DNA of 64,000 nt, from assembly GCF_002879865.1 (NCBI RefSeq), contig NZ_PNXY01000007.1:62001-126000 (forward strand). Direction: 5' to 3'. Position 1 is the first letter of the stretch. Every line of letters starts with the position of its first letter. The stretch is from Paraburkholderia rhynchosiae (GTDB lineage: Bacteria > Pseudomonadota > Gammaproteobacteria > Burkholderiales > Burkholderiaceae). Shown here piece by piece: positions 17,689 through 24,780 of the stretch. Position numbers and translations under genes: made by a program. The notes beneath the pieces are model-generated. The model was given only the letters and a program-made list of their open reading frames with translations, ran no database searches and was not told the origin of the DNA.

Positions 17689-18449
17689 GCGAACTGGTCA
17701 GTCTCACCGTTCATCCTTCGGGCGCGGCGGAAATCGTGATCGACCGGCCCGAACGACACAACGCAATGACGCTCGATATGTACGAGTCGCTGCTCGCACT
17801 CGTCGCGCAGTGTGAGGTAGATAGCCGCGTGCGCTGCATCCTGTTGCGAGGCGCGGGCGGCAAGTCTTTTATTTCCGGCACGGACATCGGCTATTTCAAG
17901 GACTTCCGCGACGGGCGCGACGGCATTGCCTATGAGGCCTTCGTGGAGCGCGTGATCGACACCGTCGAGCGAATTGCCATGCCAACCATCGCCGTGATCG
18001 ACGGCTGGGCGGTGGGCGGCGGTCTGGCGCTGGCCACGGCCTGCGATTTCCGCGTCTGCAGCGACGCTTCGCGGTTCGGCGCGCCCATCGCGAAGACGCT
18101 GTCGAACACGCTCTCGTCACGCAACATCGCGCGGCTCCAGGCCGCGTTGGGCACGCCGCGTGTGAAAAAGATGCTGCTGCTCGCCGACTATCTGACAGCC
18201 GACGAAGCGTTAGCCTGTGGATACGTCTACCAGGTGTGCTCGCCAGCCGCACTGCAAGAGGCGGCGCATACGCTCGCGCAACGGTTGATGGCGCTTTCGC
18301 CCGTCACGCAGAAGGCGGTGAAGGAAAGCTTGCGCCGCATCGTCGTCGAACAACGACTCGATGACGAAGACCTGATCGAAGAAGTGTATGGCAGCGGCCG
18401 TTTCAAGGACGCGGTGATCGCGTTTACGTCGGGCTCGTCAAAGCAATAG
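17685..18449 (+). CDS. enoyl-CoA hydratase/isomerase (crotonase) family protein with atypical active site
   Basis: The 254-residue protein has the crotonase fold: IVIDRPERHNAMTLDMYESL, the first oxyanion-hole region GGKSFISGTDIGYFKD, and GWAVGGGLALATACDFRVCS. Where canonical hydratases have the first catalytic glutamate in a PE-V type motif, this protein reads FGAPIAKTLSNTLS, so that glutamate appears to be missing. It may be an isomerase, hydrolase or lyase of the superfamily instead of a hydratase. The start at 17685 gives an ATGA overlap with the CoA-transferase; the longer frame lies inside that gene. A clear terminator follows 31 bases after the stop. Confidence 0.85.
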   Translation: MSELVSLTVHPSGAAEIVIDRPERHNAMTLDMYESLLALVAQCEVDSRVRCILLRGAGGKSFISGTDIGYFKDFRDGRDGIAYEAFVERVIDTVERIAMPTIAVIDGWAVGGGLALATACDFRVCSDASRFGAPIAKTLSNTLSSRNIARLQAALGTPRVKKMLLLADYLTADEALACGYVYQVCSPAALQEAAHTLAQRLMALSPVTQKAVKESLRRIVVEQRLDDEDLIEEVYGSGRFKDAVIAFTSGSSKQ

Positions 18450-18479
18450 CCACGAAAAGCCGGGCCGAAACCGCTTAAA

Positions 18480-18504
18480 AGCGCCGCAGCAGCGGCGCTT
18501 TTTC
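18480..18504 (+). terminator. Rho-independent terminator of the CoA-transferase/crotonase operon
   Basis: AGCGCCGC (18480-18487) pairs with GCGGCGCT (18492-18499) around an AGCA loop, followed by TTTTTCTTTT. It ends the operon 31 bases after the crotonase stop. Confidence 0.88.
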
Positions 18505-18537
18505 TTTTGCGTGCGTCCGCAGATGACCTCTTGGCTT

Positions 18538-18577
18538 CGCCTCTTCGCCTCTTCGCCTCTTCGCCTCTTCGCCTCTT
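18538..18577 (+). repeat. 5 x 8 bp tandem repeat (CGCCTCTT)
   Basis: Five perfect head-to-tail copies of CGCCTCTT run from 18538 to 18577, followed by a partial CGC. The strand is pyrimidine-rich throughout. The array lies between the terminator at 18480-18504 and the promoter region of the amino acid transporter. Copy number could vary by slippage. Confidence 0.92.
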
Positions 18578-18673
18578 CGCATACGCAGCCAAAGAACTCC
18601 CGTTGTCGCGCCCAGGGTTTTCATCGACAAAAAATCCTGTTGCGAAACTTTTTGATGTCGTAGTATCCGCATT

Positions 18674-18689
18674 GACAACACATGTTGTC
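18674..18689 (+). promoter_or_regulatory. perfect 7-2-7 palindrome, probable operator of the amino acid ABC transporter
   Basis: GACAACA (18674-18680), CA, TGTTGTC (18683-18689) is a perfect inverted repeat. Just upstream, TAGTAT at 18660-18665 could be a -10 box, which would put the palindrome over the transcription start. A related half site CATGTTGTGG occurs at about 18711-18720. The position 100 bases before the binding-protein gene fits a repressor or activator site; the protein that binds it is unknown. Confidence 0.5.
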
Positions 18690-18789
18690 GGAAAGAACGA
18701 ACGGACATCGCATGTTGTGGTTGCAACCTGCGGCCGCCAGCTATGTGGCAATGCGTCCTGGACGTCGTCAATCAATGCGGAGAGAAATA

Positions 18790-19542
18790 ATGTTACGTCG
18801 TGCCTTCCTCATGTCTATCGTTGCCGCCGCCCTGCTCGGTACGGCCGTCGCTCGCGCGGACAACAAAGAACTTATCGTCGGAACGGACACGTCGTTCATG
18901 CCGTTCGAATTCAAGCAGGGCGACAAGTACGTCGGCTTCGACTTGGATCTTTGGGCGGAAATCGCGAAAGACCAGGGCTGGAAATACAAGGTCCAGCCGA
19001 TGGACTTCAGCGGCCTGATTCCGGCATTGCAGACGCAAAACATTGACGTCGCGCTGTCGGGCATGACGATCAAGGAGGAGCGCAAGAAGGCGATCGACTT
19101 CTCCGATCCGTACTACGACAGCGGGCTCGCCGCGATGGTGCAAAGCGACAACACCACGATCCGCGCTATCGACGATCTCAACGGCAAGGTGATTGCCGCG
19201 AAGACAGGCACGGCCACCATCGACTGGATCAAGGCACACCTGAAGCCCAAGGAAATCCGCCAGTTCCCGAACATCGACCAGGCTTATCTCGCGCTGGAAG
19301 CGGGTCGCGTCGACGCCGCGATGCACGACACGCCCAACGTGCTGTACTTCGTGAGCACCGCCGGCAAAGGCAAGGTGAAGGTTGCCGGCACGCCGGTCAG
19401 CGGTGACAAGTACGGCATCGGTTTTCCGAAAGGCAGTCCGCTCGTCGCCACGGTCAACGCCGGGCTGGCCAGGCTCAAGGCCGACGGCCGCTACGCGACG
19501 CTGTACAAGAAGTGGTTCGGCTCCGAGCCGCCCAAGTCGTAA
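18790..19542 (+). CDS. polar amino acid ABC transporter, periplasmic binding protein (GlnH/HisJ type)
   Basis: The 250-residue protein has a signal peptide (MLRRAFLMSIVAAALLGTAV, cleaved near ARA-DN). The mature part is a bacterial extracellular solute-binding domain family 3: ELIVGTDTSFMPFEFKQGD, FDLDLWAEIAKDQGW, DVALSGMTIKEERKKAIDFS and the closing YATLYKKWFG. Start at 18790 has GGAGAG five bases upstream; the longer frame extends into the operator region. Together with the permease and ATPase downstream it forms a complete importer. The pattern is closest to glutamine or basic/polar amino acid systems, but the ligand cannot be stated. Confidence 0.92.
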   Translation: MLRRAFLMSIVAAALLGTAVARADNKELIVGTDTSFMPFEFKQGDKYVGFDLDLWAEIAKDQGWKYKVQPMDFSGLIPALQTQNIDVALSGMTIKEERKKAIDFSDPYYDSGLAAMVQSDNTTIRAIDDLNGKVIAAKTGTATIDWIKAHLKPKEIRQFPNIDQAYLALEAGRVDAAMHDTPNVLYFVSTAGKGKVKVAGTPVSGDKYGIGFPKGSPLVATVNAGLARLKADGRYATLYKKWFGSEPPKS

Positions 19543-19605
19543 TCGTCGTGACAGAACGCGCGGTGAGTCGCAGCGCGCGGCAGACGCATCAATAAGGAGC
19601 AGTTT

Positions 19606-20262
19606 GTGGAATTCGATTGGACAGTTATCTGGACTGCCCTTCCAGACCTGATAACCGGCGTGAAGCTCACCGTTTTCATCGCCTTCGTCGGACTGGTCGG
19701 CGGGTTTATCGTCGGCGTACTGGCAGGCATGTGCCGCGCCTATGGTCCGCTTGCGTTCAATGTGGTCGCGCAGGTGTACGTCGAACTCATACGCGGCACG
19801 CCGATTGTCGTTCAGGTGATGTTTCTCTACTTCGCGCTGCCCTTGCTCGCGCATTTGCGAATCGACGGGCTGACGGCTGCGATTATCGCCATCACGGTGA
19901 ACTCCGGCGCTTATCTCGCCGAAGTCGTGCGCGGCGCGTTGCTGTCGATTCCGAAGGGGTTGATGGAAGCGGGCCTTGCAATGGGATTGTCGATGCCGCG
20001 CGTGCTGATGAAAATCATCGGCCCGCTTGCGTTCCGCCGCTTGATTCCGCCATTGGGCAATCAGTGCATCGTGAGTCTGAAGGACACGTCGCTGTTTATC
20101 GTGATCGGCGTGGGCGAACTGACGCGCAAGGGTCAGGAGATCATCGCGGGGAATTTTCGTGCGGTCGAAGTCTGGTCCGCAGTCGCGGTGATTTACCTTG
20201 TGCTGACCGGCGTGATGACGCTTTCACTGCGTCTCGTTGAAAGAAGGATGCGCATTCTATGA
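19606..20262 (+). CDS. polar amino acid ABC transporter permease (HisM/GlnP type)
   Basis: The 218-residue inner-membrane protein starts at GTG with AAGGAG six bases upstream. It has about five hydrophobic segments and the family motif region [37 protein letters not shown] and the EAA loop [20 protein letters not shown] that contacts the ATPase. It ends in an ATGA overlap with the ATPase gene. Only one permease is encoded, so it probably works as a homodimer. Confidence 0.93.
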   Translation: MEFDWTVIWTALPDLITGVKLTVFIAFVGLVGGFIVGVLAGMCRAYGPLAFNVVAQVYVELIRGTPIVVQVMFLYFALPLLAHLRIDGLTAAIIAITVNSGAYLAEVVRGALLSIPKGLMEAGLAMGLSMPRVLMKIIGPLAFRRLIPPLGNQCIVSLKDTSLFIVIGVGELTRKGQEIIAGNFRAVEVWSAVAVIYLVLTGVMTLSLRLVERRMRIL

Positions 20263-20987
20263 GCATGGTCGAATTCCAAAGCGTGTCGAAGAGCTTCGGC
20301 CATGTGCCGGTGCTCAAGGACATCAGTCTTAGTATCGAGAATTCGGAAGTCGTGGTGGTGGTCGGGCCGTCGGGCTCGGGTAAGTCGACGATGCTCCGGT
20401 GCATCAACGCGCTCGAAAAGATCAGTGGCGGCGAGTTGCTCGTGGACGGCCTCAGCGTGAAGGGCAATGCGTCTGATATTCGCGCTATCCGCCTGGAAGC
20501 CGGCATGGTGTTCCAGCAGTTCAACCTGTTCCCGCAGATGACCGCGCTGGAAAACGTGATGTTCGGCCCCATCCAGGTGCGCGGCGCATCGCGTGCCGAA
20601 GCACGCGATCAGGCAATGGCGCTACTCGACAAAGTCGGGCTCGAATCGCGCGCCAATCACTATCCTTCCGAGTTGTCCGGCGGACAGCAGCAACGCGTGG
20701 CAATTGCACGCGCATTGGCAATCAGGCCGAAGCTGATGTTATTCGATGAGCCGACTTCGGCGCTCGATCCCGAGCTTCGTCATGAGGTGCTTAAGGTTAT
20801 GCAGGATCTCGCGACGGAGGGCATGACGATGATCGTCGTCACGCACGAGATCGGTTTTGCGAAACGGGTCGGCACGCGCCTGCTGTTCATGGACAACGGC
20901 GGCATCGCCGAAGATGGCGAGCCGGGCGCGCTGATCGATAATCCGCCGACGCAACGGTTGAAGGAGTTTCTGAAGCACGTGACGTGA
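20259..20987 (+). CDS. polar amino acid ABC transporter ATP-binding protein (GlnQ/HisP type)
   Basis: The 242-residue ATPase has Walker [10 protein letters not shown] (near residue 36), Q-loop [16 protein letters not shown], the signature [16 protein letters not shown], Walker [15 protein letters not shown] and the switch histidine in [12 protein letters not shown]. It overlaps the permease stop by four bases. Its length and motif spacing are standard for the polar amino acid uptake family, and it energises the transporter encoded by the two genes before it. Confidence 0.95.
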   Translation: MSMVEFQSVSKSFGHVPVLKDISLSIENSEVVVVVGPSGSGKSTMLRCINALEKISGGELLVDGLSVKGNASDIRAIRLEAGMVFQQFNLFPQMTALENVMFGPIQVRGASRAEARDQAMALLDKVGLESRANHYPSELSGGQQQRVAIARALAIRPKLMLFDEPTSALDPELRHEVLKVMQDLATEGMTMIVVTHEIGFAKRVGTRLLFMDNGGIAEDGEPGALIDNPPTQRLKEFLKHVT

Positions 20988-21010
20988 ATGGCCGGACGTT
21001 CCGGTTAGCC

Positions 21011-21040
21011 GAAGTGAACGCCGCTCGCGCGGCGCACTTC
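21011..21040 (+). terminator. hairpin after the ABC transporter operon, terminator-like
   Basis: GAAGTG-AAC-GCCGC-TCGC-GCGGC-G-CACTTC forms a strong interrupted stem-loop 23 bases after the ATPase stop. There is no T-run behind it, so it may protect mRNA ends or help Rho-dependent termination between the convergent transporter and glycine-zipper genes. Confidence 0.45.
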
Positions 21041-21078
21041 AACGGTAGCGCTTAAGCACAACTCAACCCGGGCGCAAC

Positions 21079-21519
21079 TCAGTCGTAATGCCGATGCTTA
21101 TGACGCTTCTTGCCCGAATGATAGCCGCGCGAGTAGTCGTCCGCGTAGGAGTTCGAGCGCGAGATGTTGCCGCCGAGCGCCGAGCCCGCGCCGCCGCCCA
21201 CTGCCGCGCCGACCAGGCCGCCAGTGCGGCCGCCCATCGCATTGCCCGCCGCCGTGCCCGCGCCGCCGCCCAGCGCGCCGCCGATGATGGCGCCCGTGCG
21301 CTCGCGGCGATTCGACGTTACCGCACCGCCCGCGCCGCCGCCCACTGCGCCGCCGATCACGGCGCCAGTGCTGCCGCCGACCGCGCCGCCAACTGCCGCG
21401 CCCGCGACACCGCCGAGCGCGCCGCCCAGCGCGTTGTTCATATCGCCGGCCACCGCCGACAACGACGCCGCGCTCATGAGCGCTGCAACAGCCACAAATT
21501 TAAGGATTCGCTTGGACAT
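21079..21519 (-). CDS. secreted glycine-zipper protein
   Basis: The 146-residue protein has a signal peptide (MSKRILKFVAVAALMSAASL, cleavage near AVA-GD). It is then almost wholly glycine-zipper repeats such as GGALGGVAGAAVGGAVGG, with IIGGALGGGAGTAAGNAMGG further on. The C-terminus is polar and basic (GYHSGKKRHKHRHYD), with several histidines that could bind metal. Glycine zippers favour close helix packing in membranes, and related small proteins occur in the cell envelope; the precise job is unknown. The start at 21519 was chosen for the signal peptide; upstream frame has no features. It converges with the ABC transporter operon. Confidence 0.8.
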   Translation of the reverse strand: MSKRILKFVAVAALMSAASLSAVAGDMNNALGGALGGVAGAAVGGAVGGSTGAVIGGAVGGGAGGAVTSNRRERTGAIIGGALGGGAGTAAGNAMGGRTGGLVGAAVGGGAGSALGGNISRSNSYADDYSRGYHSGKKRHKHRHYD

Positions 21520-21659
21520 AATAGGTCTTTGGTTTTTATGAGACGGCGCCGAGTATAACCGGCCATTTGAAAGGCCTCTGTAACCGCCGCACCGCGTACC
21601 GGTAAGACGTGTAACAAAACATGCTGCGCCGTCTCTCATCCCTTCCTGTCCGCGCCGCC

Positions 21660-23348
21660 TCAGCGCCTGCGCTTCTTTTTCAGCTCGATCGTTTCGAACA
21701 ATTCGTAGTTCGCTGTCGGCGTCTGATCGGCACCCGGCGCATGGTAGTAGTTCATCGTGATCGTGGTCTCGCCGCCCGGATGGCCCGGATCATGATCGAA
21801 CACGGCGATGCCGTAACCCGTGCCGGTATCGCGTTGTGCCGACCAGATCGCGTCTTCAACGGCGTCGGCGCTTGCTCGCACGAACGTGCCGGCAGTCGCG
21901 CCTGGCACCGGACGGTTAGGCCGCGTGAAAATACGCGCCTGCGGCAGTCCGGTGCCGGCATCGACACCGTAGACGTCGAGCGGCGCGCTCGTGCCGCCGC
22001 CGCCGAGAATCAGGTGGATCGTGCCGTGGCTCGTATCGAATGTCGACGCGCCCGCGGAGATCGCCGACATCACCGGCTTCGGCTGCAAGGTATCGACGGG
22101 GTGGCCCGTCGCGATGTCGGTGCCCTTGTTGTGATTGCAGCCGCGCACGGGGTAGCTGCGCTCGTAGTCGTGATCGTGGCCGCACAGTACGAGGTCCACG
22201 CCGTAGCGGTCGAACAGCGGCAGCCAGGCCTCGCGGATGCCCTTATCGGAGCCATTGCCGTTCTTCGACGAACTCAGCGCGTCCTGATGCATCTGCACGA
22301 CGATCCAGTCGACGTCCTCATCTTCGGCCGCGTGGCGCAGTGTTTTCTCCAGCCAGCGCGTTTGCTCGCCGCCACTGTAGCCGCGCACATACAGGGACGT
22401 GCCCGCCTGGATCGGCGGATTGCCCGTGCTCGCGGCCGGCACCGGCGGATTCGGCCCGGCCACGAACGCGGCTGCGTCCTGATAGATGACGTCGTCGGCA
22501 TCGAGCGAAATGAACAGCACCGAACTCACTCGGAAGCTGTACCAGCGCCCCTGAAAACGCGTGCGATTCTCAGGCAGCGTGTAACGCGCGAGATACGACG
22601 CAAGGCCTTGCTCGCCGTTATGGAATTCGATTTCGTGATTGCCGGGGCACGGCATCCACGGACGATTCGCCGCCGACGTCTGGCAGTTGTTGCCGAAGTC
22701 CCGCCACACTGCCGGCTGCTGCGTCGGGTTCAGATTGGCGTAGCAAAGATCGCCGTTTAGCAGATGGAACAGCGGTTGGAAGCGCTCGACGGCCTGCACG
22801 GCGAAGCGGCTTTGCGGCGACGACAGCACCCAGCCGGTATTCGGGGTCGCGAGGTCGCCATAGCTCGTCCAGCGAAACGGCGCGCGGCCTCGCGGCGCAG
22901 TGCGAAAACCGCCGCTGAAGGGCTGCGCCGCGTTGCTGTCGTTATCGGCACTGACCTCGTACTCATAGCTCGTATCAGGCTTGAGGTCACGCAGACGCGC
23001 GTGATAGTTGAACACGACCTCGCCGTTGAGGCCGTCGGTGTAGGTGCTCTGCACGCCATGCACGATACGTTTGGCGTCGCCCACGCGGCCGATGCGCAAA
23101 TGCGGTTTGACTGCAGCCGCGAGCGATGCCCACGACACGGTGACTTCACTCGATGGATCGTTGCCCCAGGTCAGGTGAACCTGCTCGGGCGTGCCGTCGG
23201 GCGCGCTGCTCGCGGCGCGCGCCGCTGACAACGTGCTCGCGGCGGTAGCGAGACCCGATGCGCCGGCGAACTTCAGGAACCCGCGACGCGAAACGATGGA
23301 AGCGCCCTGATCGGCTGGCAAAGCCTTAGCGTTTTTTGTATTCGACAT
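21660..23348 (-). CDS. Tat-exported purple acid phosphatase-like metallophosphoesterase
   Basis: The 562-residue protein starts with a twin-arginine signal (SRRGFLKFAGASG) cleaved near AARA-AS. A fibronectin-like N-terminal domain (VHLTWGNDPSSEVTVSW) precedes the dinuclear metal phosphatase domain. The metal motifs appear in the expected order: YGDLA, LNGDLCYAN, PGNHE, VVQMHQD and CGHDHDYERSYP. The first motif reads GDLA instead of the common GDLG/GDMG, otherwise the ligand set looks complete. It should release phosphate from esters in the periplasm or outside. A C-terminal part (GTGYGIAVFDHDPG) matches the usual closing domain. The gene stands alone, with the hypothetical gene at 23438 upstream on the same strand. 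Confidence 0.9.
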   Translation of the reverse strand: MSNTKNAKALPADQGASIVSRRGFLKFAGASGLATAASTLSAARAASSAPDGTPEQVHLTWGNDPSSEVTVSWASLAAAVKPHLRIGRVGDAKRIVHGVQSTYTDGLNGEVVFNYHARLRDLKPDTSYEYEVSADNDSNAAQPFSGGFRTAPRGRAPFRWTSYGDLATPNTGWVLSSPQSRFAVQAVERFQPLFHLLNGDLCYANLNPTQQPAVWRDFGNNCQTSAANRPWMPCPGNHEIEFHNGEQGLASYLARYTLPENRTRFQGRWYSFRVSSVLFISLDADDVIYQDAAAFVAGPNPPVPAASTGNPPIQAGTSLYVRGYSGGEQTRWLEKTLRHAAEDEDVDWIVVQMHQDALSSSKNGNGSDKGIREAWLPLFDRYGVDLVLCGHDHDYERSYPVRGCNHNKGTDIATGHPVDTLQPKPVMSAISAGASTFDTSHGTIHLILGGGGTSAPLDVYGVDAGTGLPQARIFTRPNRPVPGATAGTFVRASADAVEDAIWSAQRDTGTGYGIAVFDHDPGHPGGETTITMNYYHAPGADQTPTANYELFETIELKKKRRR

Positions 23349-23437
23349 GTCTGTGTTTTGTGGGTAGGAAGGACTGGCGGCGTTGACCAGTGATCCTAGT
23401 CGCGAAACAGTGACAGTTGAATGAAAACGGCAGCGCG

Positions 23438-23857
23438 CTAACGCGTTGGCGGCTGCGGGCTATTCGCGGGATTGGTGTCGAATTTCGAAATGCTTTCAAT
23501 GCCGCTTTCGGTCGGGAGCTTCAATAGTTCGGTCTCTATGGCGTCCGCTATGTTCTTCTCGTAGATCTGTTCGCCATTTACATAGACGGTAAAAGATCGC
23601 AGGTATTTCGCTTTCTTTTCGGGGTTCGCGATCGTGTCGCGCGTCCATTGATAAAGCGGATAGTTTTCGGCGCCAAGCCGTTCGGCCTCGTTCGCGTAGT
23701 CCGCGAAAGCGTCGTACTGGCATTTCACGGTCGCGTGATGCCGATGCAAAATCTCGCGAAGCGGGGCAAGCGCCGCGCCCGACGAATCGGCGCGCAAAGC
23801 ATTGGCGAGTTCGGCCGAGACGGTGATTCGCAGCTGGAATTTCAATGTCGAGTCCAC
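23438..23857 (-). CDS. hypothetical protein
   Basis: I do not recognise this protein. Using the GTG at 23857, which has GAGG five bases upstream, it has 139 residues; the open frame starts at an unsupported TTG at 23905. It is soluble and acidic to neutral, with LKFQLRITVSAELANALRAD, a middle part rich in Tyr and Asp (YDAFADYANEAERLGAENYP) and a proline-rich end (NPANSPQPPTR). There is no signal peptide or membrane segment. It lies 89 bases before the phosphatase gene on the same strand and 153 bases from the divergent TetR gene. Codon use resembles its neighbours, which supports a real gene. Confidence 0.6.
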   Translation of the reverse strand: MDSTLKFQLRITVSAELANALRADSSGAALAPLREILHRHHATVKCQYDAFADYANEAERLGAENYPLYQWTRDTIANPEKKAKYLRSFTVYVNGEQIYEKNIADAIETELLKLPTESGIESISKFDTNPANSPQPPTR

Positions 23858-24010
23858 GTATACCTCGCTGTTCGAATGAAGACGGAGAGTAGCGCCGCGA
23901 TTCAAAAGCGCAGCATACGCTTCCCGTTACTATCGGTTCGCGGACAAACCGTACCTCCGGTCTGTAAAATGAATGTTCAATGAACTCACGCAGCCACGCC
24001 CAGGAATTTC

Positions 24011-24640
24011 ATGGATAACCCCACTCGTTCCGAACGCTCTCGCCGGGCTGCGCTTCAAGCGGCGCTCACCATCATCGCGCGCGACGGTCCGGGGCAACTC
24101 ACGTTCGAAGCCATTTCACGCGAAAGCGGCATCAGCAAGGGCGGGTTGACGCATCAGTTTCGCACCAAGACCGATGTGCTGAAAGCGCTGCTGGAACACG
24201 ACATCGAGCGCTTCGAAAACTTCTCGCAACAGTATCTGACGAAGGTGGGCGGCAGCACGCCCGAGGCCAATCTCGCGGCCGAAATCGCAACCATGCGCGA
24301 AGCGACCGAGAATCCGCAAGCCGGTGGCTTTGCCGTGCTGGCCGCGCTCGTGGAGGACCCGGCGTTGCTGTCCTCAACGTTTGAACTGAGCGCGCAGAAG
24401 GTCAAGCGTATCAAGGCGGAAGCGGCCGATCCGGACCTCGCGCTGTTGCGCTGGTCGGCGGCGAGAGGTCTTGTGTTTACGACGCTATTAGGGCTGTGCC
24501 CGCTTTCCGAAAAGGAGCGCGCACGTTTGTTCGATCGCCTGCTCGACGACAGCCAGTGGACCGCTGGCTCCAGCACTAAGCCCAAAGCACGCACCGCCCG
24601 CTCGCCGCGCGGCGAGAAGAAAGACAACGACGAGCGCTAA
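24011..24640 (+). CDS. TetR/AcrR-family transcriptional regulator
   Basis: The 209-residue protein has the TetR N-terminal DNA-binding domain, residues about 8-55: RSRRAALQAALTIIARDGPG, LTFEAISRESGISKGGLTHQ (helix-turn-helix) and FRTKTDVLKALLEHDIERF. An all-helical ligand domain follows. A basic low-complexity tail (PKARTARSPRGEKKDNDER) is unusual. It diverges from the hypothetical gene at 23438-23857, which may be its target. Directly after its stop comes the 12-copy tandem repeat. No obvious efflux pump lies beside it, so the ligand is unknown. Confidence 0.9.
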   Translation: MDNPTRSERSRRAALQAALTIIARDGPGQLTFEAISRESGISKGGLTHQFRTKTDVLKALLEHDIERFENFSQQYLTKVGGSTPEANLAAEIATMREATENPQAGGFAVLAALVEDPALLSSTFELSAQKVKRIKAEAADPDLALLRWSAARGLVFTTLLGLCPLSEKERARLFDRLLDDSQWTAGSSTKPKARTARSPRGEKKDNDER

Positions 24641-24660
24641 CAACGCAAGCGCGCTTGTGC

Positions 24661-24780
24661 CTGGTTATGCCTGGTTATGCCTGGTTATGCCTGGTTATGC
24701 CTGGTTATGCCTGGTTATGCCTGGTTATGCCTGGTTATGCCTGGTTATGCCTGGTTATGCCTGGTTATGCCTGGTTATGC
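24661..24780 (+). repeat. 12 x 10 bp perfect tandem repeat (CTGGTTATGC)
   Basis: Twelve identical head-to-tail copies of CTGGTTATGC fill 24661-24780, with a partial unit on the left (TGC) and a diverged one on the right (CTGCTTCGCG). The array sits between the convergent TetR and GGDEF-EAL genes. The stop codon of the GGDEF-EAL gene (24777-24775) lies within the last unit. The unit is not palindromic. As 10 is not a multiple of three, the open frames through it are not coding. Confidence 0.97.

Noticed and set aside
24661..24780. Tandem repeat considered as a CRISPR array
   Set aside because: The units are adjacent with no spacers, only 10 bp long, and no cas gene is near.
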